Translations under genes and position numbers: made by a program | Notes under the pieces: generated by a model | What the model was told of the DNA's origin: nothing | The model's input: only the letters and a program-made list of their open reading frames with translations | Databases searched by the model: none | Origin: Campanula takesimana | Lineage: Eukaryota; Streptophyta; Magnoliopsida; Asterales; Campanulaceae | Direction of reading: 5' to 3' | DNA length: 64,000 nt | Assembly (NCBI GenBank): GCA_026119855.1 | Contig: JAOWBW010000006.1 | Coordinates: forward strand, 2,480,001-2,544,000 | In this document: in pieces, positions 22,926-33,379 of the stretch | Position numbering within the stretch: position 1 is the first letter of the stretch | Layout of the letters: each line of letters starts with the position of its first letter

Positions 22926-25900
22926 AATATGGTCAAGAAGATGAAGTTCCTGCCTATGATGGGCTTGGAAAATAGCAACAAGGGTGTATTGAACCTATCA
23001 AGGATGATGTTCCATTTTTCTTCCTTCCTTTTGGGCTTGGCTACAAACCGACTCCTGCCGAAATCGCCGAAGCTGTACGTCAGAAAAGGGAGAGACAGAC
23101 TGCTATCAAAAGTGGAAGGACCTATAAGCTCCCCCCACTCCGTCGTTATGAAAAGTCCTGGAAGGGATATTTTGTTTGCAAAGTTGAAGATGTCGCGTAT
23201 GTTATGCCTTTTGAGCCAGTTATTGGCATTAATGAAAAGCCTCATGCTGGATGGGAAGTATTTGAGAATATCAAGATGGTCGATGAAAACTTTGATGTGG
23301 GCAGTTCCTATAAGCAACTGGACCCGATTATTCCGTGGAATATTGATGAAGAAGATGATGTCTTCGGGTTGTTTGAAGGAATTGGTCTTGAAGACGGATA
23401 TGTGGTTATGATCGAAAATGGTAATGGTGAAGCTTATGACCAGGTGAAGCACCTCAAGCCGGCAGTGGCACCACTTAATAACTGGTCCAGAACCACTGGC
23501 CCGCTCGCTACTACTGACACTCTGGTGGAGCAGTTTGGTTATGTTCGCCCTGATGGCCCCGCTTTTGAACCCTTTGTGCTATCTAATATTGTTTCCGGGA
23601 CTCCCGAAGAGGACCTCACTGTCGAGGACCTCGACGCGGTCGCCGAGCTTGTACTCCCCTCTTTTGTGAATGAAGTTTCCTCTATTTCCGCTTACTCCTC
23701 GGTTGCCAATATTTTAAAAAATGATTTAACAAATGAAAATTTAACAACAACTAAAGTTAATCATGAATCTTTAAAAAACATAAGTCAAGATGAAAAAGAC
23801 TATTTAATCGAGTTAAACAGGTTAGCAAAGCAGCGTGGGGAACGAAAATTAGAAGCCTGTGGGGAAAATCTGTCTACCATCAATCTGGGGCTGAATGAAG
23901 AAGTTAAAGAAATGAAGATCGGGAGCTTCATGCAAGGGGCTGACAGGGAACATCTGATCAGTTTACTCAAAGAATTTGTTGATGTGTTTGCCTGGTCGTA
24001 TGAAGACATGCCAGGGTTAGATCCGACGATCGTGGAACACCAAATTCCTACCTTTCCCGACGCCAAACCGGTCAAGCAGAAACTACGCAGAATCAAGCCG
24101 CAGTGGGCCCTTCAGGTTAAAGAGGAGATCGAGAGGCTGCTACAAGTAGGCTTCATCCGAGTTGTGGAGTATCCCCAATGGTTGTCCAATATGGTCACAG
24201 TTGAAAAGGCGAACGGCAAAGTCCGGATATGTGTTGATTTCAGAGACCTCAACAAGGCTTGCCCGAAGGATGATTTCCCGTTACCAAATATTGACATTTT
24301 GGTGGACTCGGTTGCAATGCACAAAGTGAAGTCGTTCGTTGATGGAATGGCGGGTTATAACCAAATTAAGATGGCAGTAGAAGATCAAGAGAAAACTTCC
24401 TTCATCACCCCGTGGGGGACGTTCTTCTATACTGTGATGCCTTTCGGTCTTAAAAATGCCGGAACCACTTATCAAAGAGGTGCTACGACCCTTTTTCATG
24501 ACATGATCCACAAAGAGCTTGAAATCTACGTGGATGACATGATTGTGCACTCAGTTGAAGAAGGCGCTCAGCATCTGATTGACCTCAGAAAGTTCTTCGA
24601 AAGGTTGCGGAAGTACCACATGAAATTAAATCCTGCTAAATGCACATTCGGTACTTTCCGAGGCAAAGTCTTAGGTTTCTTAGTAACTGAAAAAGGGATT
24701 GAAGTCGACCCCGACAAAATAAAGGCCATCACAGAAATGCCTCAACCTCGAACTCAAAAAGAGGTGAAAGGTTTCTTGGGAAGGATTCAATACATTAGCA
24801 GATTCATACGGCAGTTAACCATGATGTGTGAACCGCTCTTTAAGCTCCTAAAAAGGACACCGATCGATCATGGGATGAAGAATGCCAGATTGCTTTTGAA
24901 AAGGTCAAAGAATACTTGACAAGCCCACCGGTCTTGGCGCCACCTCATTCGTACAAACCCTTACGACTGTACCTAACAGTTACTGATACTGCAGTAGGAG
25001 CAATGCTTGCACAAGAAAAAGAGGACTCCTGGGTGGAAAGTGCCATCTATTTTGTTAGCAGAAAGCTACAAGGGAGTGAATTGAACTACTCAGCGTTGGA
25101 AAAGGCATGTACCGGTTTGGTTTGGGTCTCGCAGCGATTAAAAATTTATCTGCAATCCTTACCTGCCCAGATTATATCCCGAATGGATCCAGTGAAGTAC
25201 ATCCTCGAAAGGCCAACCATGTCCAATCGAGTGGCCAAGTGGGCTTTTCTCTTAAGCGAATTTGATATGACTTACGCAACGCCTAAGTCCATTAAAGGAA
25301 GGGTGATAGCAGACCAGCTTGCAAATTTGGCTCTTGATCTTGAGCCCGGACTAGAAGCTCAGTTTCCCGATGAAGGGATCTACACTGTTGATTGTTCGGA
25401 GAATAAGTGGAAACTCTTCTTTGATGGGGCTGCCAACAAGAGAGGTTTCGGAATTGGAATCTTGCTCATTGATCCAAGTGATGCGCACACGCCCATTGCT
25501 ATCCAGTTAGACTTCGACTGTTCGAATAACACAGCAGAGTATGAGGCTTGCATCGCCAGCCTGGGAGAAGCATTAAATCGAGGGGTCAAAGAAATTGAAG
25601 TGTTCGGGGACTCCGCCTTGATCATCAATCAGGTCGAGGGAAAATGGAAAATCCTGGATCCAAGACTACAGCAGTATCATATTCGACTGGTAGCGCTCAC
25701 AGAACGCTTCTCAGATATCTCATTCCATTATCTCCCAAGGGACCGAAACAGATTCGCAGATGCATTGGCTACCCTAGCCTCCATCATGGAATTCCCTGCA
25801 GATGTTATGGTAAAGCCGTTTGTGGTTAGTAAGAGATCAATCCCAGCCTACTACCTGGATATTGAGCTAGAAAGCGAAGAGAATGAAGAGCCGTGGTATA

Positions 25901-26199
25901 CAGACGTATGGAATGTGCTCAGGAATGGGACCTACCCTCCAGAAAGGGACAAAAGGGCAAGGATTGCAATGCGCAGATGGGCCTCCCAATTTGTGATTTT
26001 CGGAGATCAGTTGTACAAAAGGTATCATCATGGACCAAATTTGCTCTGTGTAGATAAGACTGAGGCGAATAGAATCATGGATGAAATCCATGGGGGACTG
26101 TGTGGACCCCACATGAATGGGCACATGCTCGCTAAGAAGATAGTGAGGCAAGGGTACTACTGGACCACGATGGAAAAGGATTGTATGATGAAAGTGTGA
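22926..26199 (+). pseudogene. Tat reverse transcriptase, RNase H and second RNase H
   Basis: From 23050 the correct frame runs through a linker into RT: RICVDFRDLNKACPKDDFPL, YNQIKMA, MPFGLKNAG and the catalytic YVDD box at 24527-24538. A frame change near 24850 precedes the classical RNase H (LYLTVTDTAVGAMLAQ, YFVSRKLQGSELNYSALEKA). A second, archaeal-type RNase H follows at about 25410-25790 (WKLFFDGAANKRGFGIGI, NNTAEYEACIASL, FGDSALIINQVEGKW, RFADALATLA), which defines the Tat lineage. The frame ends at a TGA (26197-26199) inside the integrase zinc finger. This is an old, inactive copy. Confidence 0.9.
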
Positions 26200-27208
26200 A
26201 CCTGTGATCAGTGTCAGCGGTACGCTAGTCTACAACATCTGCCGCCACACGTTCTTTATCAATCAACTGCTCCTTGGCCTTTCTCCACATAGAGGATAGA
26301 TGTTATTGGTCAGGTCAAACCGAAAGGTTCGGGTGGGCAAGAATACGTGCTCGTAGCTATCGATTACTTCACCAAGGGGTTGAGGCCGCTGCTTACAAAG
26401 TTTTGAATGCCAAGAAGGTAGCCGAGTTCATTCGTACCAACATTTTCTACAGATATGGGGTCCCTTATGAGATAATCTCAGATAATGGAACTCACTTTGA
26501 AGGGGAAGTCAACCGATTGCTTGACGAATTCCGGGTGGTCAGACACAAGTCATCCCCCTATCGACCCCAAGCCAATGGAGCGGTAGAAGCGGCGAACCAA
26601 ACCCTGGATATCATCATTAGAAAGATGGCTATCACTGGAAAAGATTGGTCCGAGAAGCTGCCTTTAGCCTTGTGGGGATACCGCACATCTGTTCGGACAC
26701 CGACTGGGGCTACTCCTTATTCACTTCATATGGCATGGAAGCGGTTCTCCCGATTGAGCTTGAAATCCCCTCTATGAGAGTGCTACTTGAGAATCAAGTG
26801 TCTGAAGTTGATTGGTTACAAAGTCGCCATGAAGAGTTAGCATTGCTCGATGAAAAGCGGTTGTTAGCCCTTGAGCACAATCGTGCGTACCAGCGCAGAA
26901 TTGCCAGAGCATTTAACAAGAAAGTGAAAGACCAAAATATCAAAATGGGAGATCTTGTGCTGCGAGAAAAGCCACCAAGTTATGTCGACCCCCGAGGGAA
27001 ATGGAAGTCTCCGTGGTTGGGCCCCTACATTGTCAAGAAGATACAGTCTGGTGGAGCCGTGTTCCTGCAAACTGAATTTGGAGAAGACCTTGTTCAGCCC
27101 TGCAACCTCAGCAAATTGAAGAAGTATTATGTAGAAGACGCAGAGATTTGTGTTTCCTATCGAGTCTGTAAAAAAAAAAAAAAAAAGCGCAAAAGACAGC
27201 CCCACTAG
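26078..27208 (+). pseudogene. Tat integrase region (stops and frameshifts)
   Basis: The HHCC zinc domain (DEIHGGLCGPHMNGHMLAKK, then CDQCQRYA) is crossed by TGA at 26197-26199 and followed by TAG at 26290-26292. The core shows IDVIG, ISDNGTHFEG and ANGAVEAANQT, the three catalytic acidic positions D, D and E. A one-base loss near 26375 and another frame change near 26730 break it. The C-terminal part (GMEAVLPIELEIPS, GDLVLREKPPS, GKWKSPWLGPYIV, KLKKYYV) runs to a terminator at 27208 after a lysine-rich A-run. Confidence 0.88.
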
Positions 27209-27254
27209 AGGTGAAAACCCGAAAGGGCAGTTCTAGGTAAAAAACAGGAGGCGC
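27187..27254 (+). other. Candidate structured RNA, GAAA-capped (H1)
   Basis: Predicted pairing: P1 GCGC (27187-27190) with GCGC (27251-27254); a 14-nt junction; P2 CTAGAGGTG (27205-27213) with CAGTTCTAG (27228-27236), one mismatch; an AAAA bulge on the 5' side; and P3 CCC (27218-27220) with GGG (27225-27227), closed by a GAAA tetraloop. A second 14-nt junction leads to P1'. The copy at 54257-54324 has the same junction lengths and altered but still paired stems. It lies at and just past the end of pol on the sense strand. Function is unknown. Confidence 0.55.
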
Positions 27255-27280
27255 GCAAAATTTCATGTAACTGTGTCGAA

Positions 27281-27314
27281 CTACGTTGACCTGAGCCTCT
27301 AAAGAGGAACGTAG
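27281..27314 (+). other. Candidate conserved RNA hairpin (H2)
   Basis: The outer stem is CTACGTT (27281-27287) with AACGTAG (27308-27314). There is an 8-nt 5' bulge GACCTGAG. The inner stem is CCTC (27296-27299) with GAGG (27304-27307), closed by a TAAA loop. Related hairpins occur at 53773-53809 and 56362-56396. Confidence 0.5.
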
Positions 27315-27482
27315 GTAACCTTCGGGTCCGGTCATTAAAAGTAAAGAAAGCTTTTTATTCCCCACGTTGAACTTGCAAACATTACATTCAAAAGGAAAAA
27401 CAAACACAACAAACTTTGAAATAAAAACACATCATCTTGGCGTGGCAACCAAGGATTAAAGCGCAAATAACTGAAACTTTAT

Positions 27483-28895
27483 TTAGGGACTGAGACGATC
27501 GAACACGTTCAGATAAGGACCCGTCGAGCTTTCTCCCCTTTGATTCTCAGAGTTCGTTGCATCAGGCTGGGTGTTCCTTGAAGTTGAGCCCCGATCATTT
27601 CTGCGGCGTCCGGATCGATGATCGCTGCGTGGTTGACTCCCGCCAATCTGATTCTGGAAAACTGTCGGCCCTGTTATCTGGGAATAGTAATCCCCAGACA
27701 GAATTTCTGGACCTACGAGCTCCAGTACCAAAGCTACAATGGTAGCGGTTTCTTCAGCAATTTGAGGGCCCAACCACTCAAGATATTCCAAAGTGGGTTC
27801 ATAAAATGTGTCCCCTTCACCCCGGCGCCTGCCTCGACTGATGTGTGCACCATTCTGATACCAAACCTCTTTGATCAAGTTGCATATGTTGGTACTCACC
27901 GGCAAATTATCTGTGATGGGAAGGTCAGAAAAGGGGATCCCTTAGACTTGCCCGAACTGGCGAGCCACCCGTTGGCCCAAGTAGAAAGTGGTGGAGCGAA
28001 GCCCAGCCAGCCAGATGAAGGAATGACCCGCACTCGTAATGAGATACCTGCTCAAACCCCAATGCGGAGGCACCCACGTGATGTCTGCCGATGTGATCCG
28101 CCAAAAGTGTCCAACCCACTCCTTGACGGTAGTGCAGTTTTGCCTGTATAAACCTCGCCTTGGAAGCATAGAAGGGGTATAGTCTGTATTCGACACCGGC
28201 CGAATGATATTGAGATGCTCCTGAAGCCAGATCTGCAATAGAATGGGGCTGCCCGACGTGAAAGCATCACCTCTGGGATAGTAGCCGTCCAGCCCATGCA
28301 AAGTCTCAGCCAAGAGGACAGTCATCACGTTGCCGGCACCACGCTTGCAAGAATCAACGATGTCCACCATCCTTGAGTCGATGAAGCCATCCTAAGAAAC
28401 GAAAAACATCTCTGCAAATAGGCACATAACCAAGGCAAAGTCCCTACGGTCGGAGTACACCGGGTTATGAGGGTCAGCCTCGCCAAAGAGTTCGGGGAAG
28501 CAAGTAATGTCAAGGTGGGTCCCATGAAGGAGAACCCTTGAGAAGTCAATATCAAAGCCGAAGGTTTCAATGAGCCACCGAGCAGGTGTCCTGCGGGAAG
28601 TGGGCACCATGGCCTCGCCGTAAATGGTATTGCCTGTAATGGCGTAGAATTCCTCAAAGGTGGGACACAGTTTGTCTTGATTGAAATTGAACAAGTGGGT
28701 CCGGGTTGACCAGAAAACAGAAGCACCGCGGATCATCTCCCACTGAATGGGAAGCTTCCTCAGAGTAAAGAGCAACTTGAAATGATAGTTTTCTTCTAGC
28801 ACCGCTCGTACATTATTTGGGTATGAATTCACCCAGCAGTCGAGTCCTACCCGGTATTCTTCGATGTTAACCAGGGTTTGGCCAAGATTAGCCAT
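27483..28895 (-). pseudogene. Antisense extra ORF of the Tat element, plant-mobile-domain-like
   Basis: One reading frame of 471 codons runs from the ATG at 28895 to 27483, antisense to gag-pol, with two in-frame stops: TAG at 28392-28394 and TAA at 27942-27944. Recognisable segments are ASVFWSTRTHLFNFNQDKLC, PTFEEFYAITG, then a long helical part with GSPILLQIWLQEHL. These resemble the aminotransferase-like plant mobile domain/DUF7745 proteins found in plant genomes and as extra ORFs of Tat elements. The C-terminus is basic and R/S/G-rich (RSGRRRNDRGSTSRN). A TATA box precedes the start, so it looks like a separately transcribed gene rather than a chance frame. Its role in the element is unknown. 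Confidence 0.65.
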
Positions 28896-28982
28896 TTTAT
28901 AAGGGAAATGAGCTAAAGGATGCAAAGCAGGAAAGAAGGAGAAGTTGGTTGGTGTGAGAAATAAGAAGAGCTCCCCCTCCCC

Positions 28983-28989
28983 TTTTATA
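28983..28989 (-). promoter_or_regulatory. TATA box of the antisense ORF
   Basis: Read on the - strand this is TATAAAA within GGTTATAAAAGGGGAGGG, 88 nt upstream of the ATG at 28895. A pyrimidine-rich stretch (CTCTTCTTATTTCTC) follows at the expected transcript start. No transcript evidence is available. Confidence 0.5.
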
Positions 28990-29236
28990 ACCTCCCAAAA
29001 ACTCGGCCTAATCATCAGTATTCCAAAAGGGGTTGTCTCCCCGTCCCCCTGGCCAAAAGCAAGGTTCGAAAAGTCAAAAACCCAGCAGAAGGTGTCAGTC
29101 GTCCGTACGGCGGCTCTTAGAAAAGCTGACATTTTCCTTATCCCCATCCCTAGGCATTGAACCTTGTCCCCTTTATCATGAATATAACCGCAGCCGCCCT
29201 CTGAAATCCGAGCTTGATTCAGGTTCGAAAAGTCAA

Positions 29237-29769
29237 AAACTTCTAGCACTTCGTCGCCTTCATTCCATTCCCCCCACACATTTTCATTTGCTCCCGCAGC
29301 TCCCCCTTCAAAATAAAGACCTTCGGGATCAAAAAATGATGGTGGTGGTGGTGGTGCTTGGGATGATGAAATTAATGCTTTGCCCTTACTAGCATTACTC
29401 TTGTTGCTTGTCAACTTTTAAGAAAATTACTCATGATGGAAAATATGTTGTAGAGAGAAGTGATGATGAAAGGAAGATGTTGGGTGGAAAATATGATCAG
29501 ATTGTGGCTGTAGAAATGCTGAAATGGTACTTGAAAGTCTTGATCAACAATTTTCGTTTGAGAGAGTTGAGAGAGATAACTGAGTTTTGATGAAGTAATT
29601 TATTCCGGTTCCAGTTCGAAGAACCGGCGGTTCACCGGTTTTCAAACTCCCCAAACCGTAACCGGCCCTGATGAATGACGGTTCCGGTTACTCCGGTTCC
29701 GGTTTATTAGCCGGTCCCTTCGGTTTCGTGCTTCTCCGATCCGGTTCCTATCCGGTTTAGCCATCCCTA
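29237..29769 (-). mobile_element. hAT remnant at the start of duplication copy 2
   Basis: This matches 10211-10578 plus 11001-11165, so 422 bp are missing at 29604/29605. It holds the first 59 codons of the transposase frame (TTG at 29414), the terminus CCGGTTTAGCCATCCCTA and the target copy GGTATATG (29770-29777). The - strand frame runs without a stop from the hAT N-terminus into the Tat antisense ORF (29414 to 28392), giving a 340-codon chimeric frame. Confidence 0.9.
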
Positions 29770-30070
29770 GGTATATGGACTGTTTTTCGTCACTAAATTT
29801 TGGTCAATAATACTGACGGAGTCTAATTCGCCACTACCCGCCATCTGAGTATAATTAAGTCCGTCACAAACAATTTTTCGTCACAGTTTTCTAACCATTG
29901 TCGTCACAAATTTGACGTCAGTAACAGTTAAAAACTAAACAAAAGAAGTGACGGACGTCCGTCAGAAAATTTATTATAATAGCTTTTATTTGCTATATTA
30001 TCAATTCCAATAAATAAAATATTAAAATATTACTTTAAAATTTTTAAAAGTACTAAACTTATTAGTAATA

Positions 30071-30335
30071 CTCACTCCGTCTCAAAATAAATGTCGTTTT
30101 AGGAGTTAAATTTTGTCTCAAATACTTGTCGTTTCACTATTTTCAAAGCTTTTTTATTGTTCTATACCAATTATACCCTTAATATTGATTGTGAATTATC
30201 TCTTATCTAACCATTTAATTACCTAGGTAGTTGAATTACTTTAGGGGTATTTGGGACTTATTCACATGCATTAATAACATTTCTTAATATGTGTGAAACA
30301 CTTTAAAACGACATCTATTTTGAGAAGAGAGGGAG
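30071..30335. mobile_element. Stowaway-like MITE (copy 2 of 11467-11731)
   Basis: Same ends and TA flanks as the first copy. Confidence 0.8.
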
Positions 30336-30531
30336 TAGATATTAAAAATAGTATTTTAATATTTTTAAAATACTATATTAACATTTGCAAACTCAAGTCA
30401 CTCAGATGATGAGCTTTCATGAAGTTGAAGTATTCCTTCAACACCAGAGAGTGGTGATCAGAGCTAGAATGTTCTTTTGATTGTCAGGAAGGAGGAGTTT
30501 TTGGTTTGTGTTTCTTTGAAGAGTAAGTTAT

Positions 30532-32021
30532 GGGGGAAACTAGTTTCTCCATAATTTATAAAAAACAGGTCAGTCTCAATAAATTTAGGGCCCCGGTGCT
30601 AAAACGAATATAGGCCCTATAAATTTCAAAAATTACACACACAAAAACATAAATTATATATACTTTAGTATAAATGTTCAACTTTTTCTTAAGCACAACA
30701 AATTCAAAAATAGTTTATTACATCGATCATAACTTTTAAACATCCAAGTCATCAAAAGGCACCTCATTTTCAACAACTATATCATCAATATTGTTCTCAA
30801 CAAGCACCTCATCAACATTTTCTATAGGCACATCATCAACATTTTTTATAGGCACGTCATCAACATTATCATTCTCGCCAAGTAAATCACCCAAATTATC
30901 ATTTTGAACATCCAAGTCATCAAAAGGCACATTATCATCAATAGGCATATTATCAACATTTTTATTTTCGGTCGAGATTTTCGGTTCTTTTGTAATAATA
31001 AACCTATTAATCGCTCCTCTTTGGGACTCAATCAATTTTTCGACTCTTTTTTGTTTCTTATGCTTTACACAACCCGAATCATATCTTCTAATTTTCGGAG
31101 ACATATTTCAAAATCTCAAAAATAATATCAAAGTGCCAAATGGATTGAAAAAACCTGGAAAAAATGCATTAAGTCGAATAATCACAGTTTGCTCATGACC
31201 CGGAAACCCTGTAGGCTGCAGAATCAAAGATTAAAAAAAAAATTAGACCACAAATTAAAAACTCTAAACAAATAAGACCACAAATGAACTCACACTACAT
31301 ATTATAAAGCAATGGAATATTTATAATAAATTAACAAAATCCTTTCTAAACTCAAAAAACTAAAATAAGAATTAAAGGTTAATTTTATATTTAAAATTGA
31401 ATCTCAATTCTTAAATCATGAAATTAAGGGAGGTGAAAGCTAAATTACTATGTACTGTACCTTCAAGAATCAAGCCGGCAGCGGGAACACGATTCTCTGA
31501 CGCAGGCACTCACACGCGAGTTCCAACAATGGTGAATCGCTGAATTGGTGAATGGTGATGAATTGAAAGCTGTCGAAAGGAAATAACGGAAAGGAAAGCC
31601 GCGTAGAGATGGAAATAAATTGTGGGATTGAGAGATTAACGAAGAGTCATTTTAATTACCGAGAGCCTCGAGGAATTAACGGCGACGATGGCGATTGGCG
31701 AGAAAGGAAAGCCGCGAAGGAGAAGCCGTTTAAGTTCTTGCGAAGCCGCGGTTTGTGACTGCGGATTTTCCCTTGTGAAGCCGCACATCGTGTCTGCGTT
31801 TTTTCTTTTGCGTGAACTGCTCGACATATACAATGGGCTATTGGGCCGTAGAAAAAATGGGGGCCCTCCCAAATTTTGGGGCCCTGGTCTGTTGCACTAA
31901 ATGTTCGGGCCCAAAACCGGGCTTGATAAAAAGTCCGTTTTTTAATATTAGTATTACCCTTAAACCTTAAATCCTATAAAAACATGATTTTTTATAACTT
32001 ATTGAGAAACTAGTTTCCCCC
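30532..32021. mobile_element. Inverted-repeat element with nested hAT (copy 2)
   Basis: Counterpart of 11928-13442. The nested ZMYM1-like hAT is at 30566-31925. It lacks a stretch of about 25 bp present in copy 1 near 12863-12888. Confidence 0.6.
30736..31104 (-). pseudogene. ZMYM1/TTF-type hAT transposase N-terminal fragment (copy 2)
   Basis: This 122-codon frame is identical in protein sequence to 12132-12500. It holds only the basic N-terminus and the acidic repeat tail. Confidence 0.6.
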
Positions 32022-32916
32022 AAAATTTATGTTCTTTGAAACGGGAGGTGTCTTGTTATTGTTCACTTTTCTTTTCCTAGTAAATTGAAGAGTTTCAGAT
32101 GGTTTAGAAGGTGCTACATTTGGTCTTAGCATCTCTGACGTTATAAGTTTTATCGAAGTTGTCTTTCCGGCTGTCTTCTCCGACCACTTCCGCATAGATC
32201 TGGCCAAAGTGCTCCAAACTCGGGCTCCACACACCGCCGGCAACACCGTAGCCCTTAGACCCGGCCAGCACCTTCCGAGAGACCAATTGACTTCTTCAGT
32301 TTTGAAACTCCACCATTACAACATTCTTCAATTTAAATTACATAAATCCAAGCCTCAAAACGGTTGCAGAAACAATTTGTTACTCTCTCTGACTAAAATG
32401 AATGTTAAAAAAAAAATTAAAATTATTTTTGATCAAAAGCAATTTAAAATTTAACTTGTTATTTTTGTTTTTATTTTGGGGTGGAAAATCGAACTAAGTA
32501 GTAAAGAAAATTGGACCAACTTTTTTTTTTTTGGGTGTTCTTTGAACCAATTATTGAAACTCTTGTTCCAACAATTCCGGAGAGACAAGTTTTTTAAAAA
32601 AGGGAAAAAATAATAATCAGATTAAACTAAGGGCTAAACCATTTAATTATGAAATGTTTATTGTTTAATCTAATTGCGATAGAGTAAACACGAGTCTAAA
32701 TCATCTGTGCCACTTTGTGTACCACTTCATGTGCCACAAGTGATCTAATGATTCATAGTTATTGAGATTGACATTAAATTAATATTATCAAAACTTGTGA
32801 ACGATTGGATTACGAGTGGTACATAGAGTGGTACACAGAAGTGGTACATGAGATCTCGACTCAACTGTTATCTTCAGTGGTTGATGACAATGGATAATAT
32901 AAGAAGAATAATACTA

Positions 32917-33076
32917 GGGGGCACAAAAAAGTCACAAAAACTTGTTTACAAAATCTTAGGTGTAATGATTCTATTGGTTTTTTAAATAGAGTGTGGCGGT
33001 TCCATTATCGATGCAACCAATAAAATATCGTCACCTTATTTTGTTAGCAAGATTTTGTGACTTTATTTTGTGCCCC
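32917..33076. mobile_element. Short MITE (copy 2 of 14341-14500)
   Basis: GGGGGCAC and GTGCCCC inverted ends between TA dinucleotides. Confidence 0.65.
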
Positions 33077-33379
33077 TAACATTGCTCAAGATAAGAATCT
33101 TGTAAATTTGGCAACAGCCTTATATAGATTTTTTGTCCAATCTTCACACAAATATTATCCTAACCCATTAATAACAGACATATTTAAATAAAGGGCAAAT
33201 TGCAAATAAGGGCCTGAAGTCACCAGGCGTTTGAAGAAGAGGGCCCATTGTTTCAAAACTCGCACATCAGGACCCAAAGATAGAAAAAACTAGCAAATAA
33301 GGGTTTTTGACGGAAATGTTAGATTTTTCAGTTAAATTAACATGTGCCGTGCACATGTGGACTTAACTAAAATTAGTTT

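Larger units (their letters stand above)
16352..29236 (+). mobile_element. Tat-lineage Gypsy retrotransposon, 3' truncated
   Basis: The order is a 2.8 kb 5' LTR, a tRNA-Arg primer-binding site, leader, gag, protease, RT, RNase H, a second (archaeal-type) RNase H, integrase, a structured-RNA candidate, and an antisense ORF. The second RNase H and antisense extra ORF are hallmarks of the Tat/Ogre lineage. No 3' LTR is present: at 29237 the sequence switches to the second copy of the hAT. Numerous frameshifts and stops show an old, inactive copy. Confidence 0.9.

Noticed and set aside
27281..27314. Hammerhead ribozyme (CTGA next to a stem, as in plant retrozymes)
   Set aside because: The core needs CTGANGA and GAAA around stem II. 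Here CTGA is followed directly by G and the inner stem, and the 3' side is AA before the outer stem. The core does not fit in any of the three copies.
28983..29414. The upstream half of the 340-codon frame as a real N-terminus of the antisense protein
   Set aside because: It contains the TATA box and a pyrimidine-rich leader, and the natural ATG is at 28895, so it is more likely untranslated DNA open by chance.
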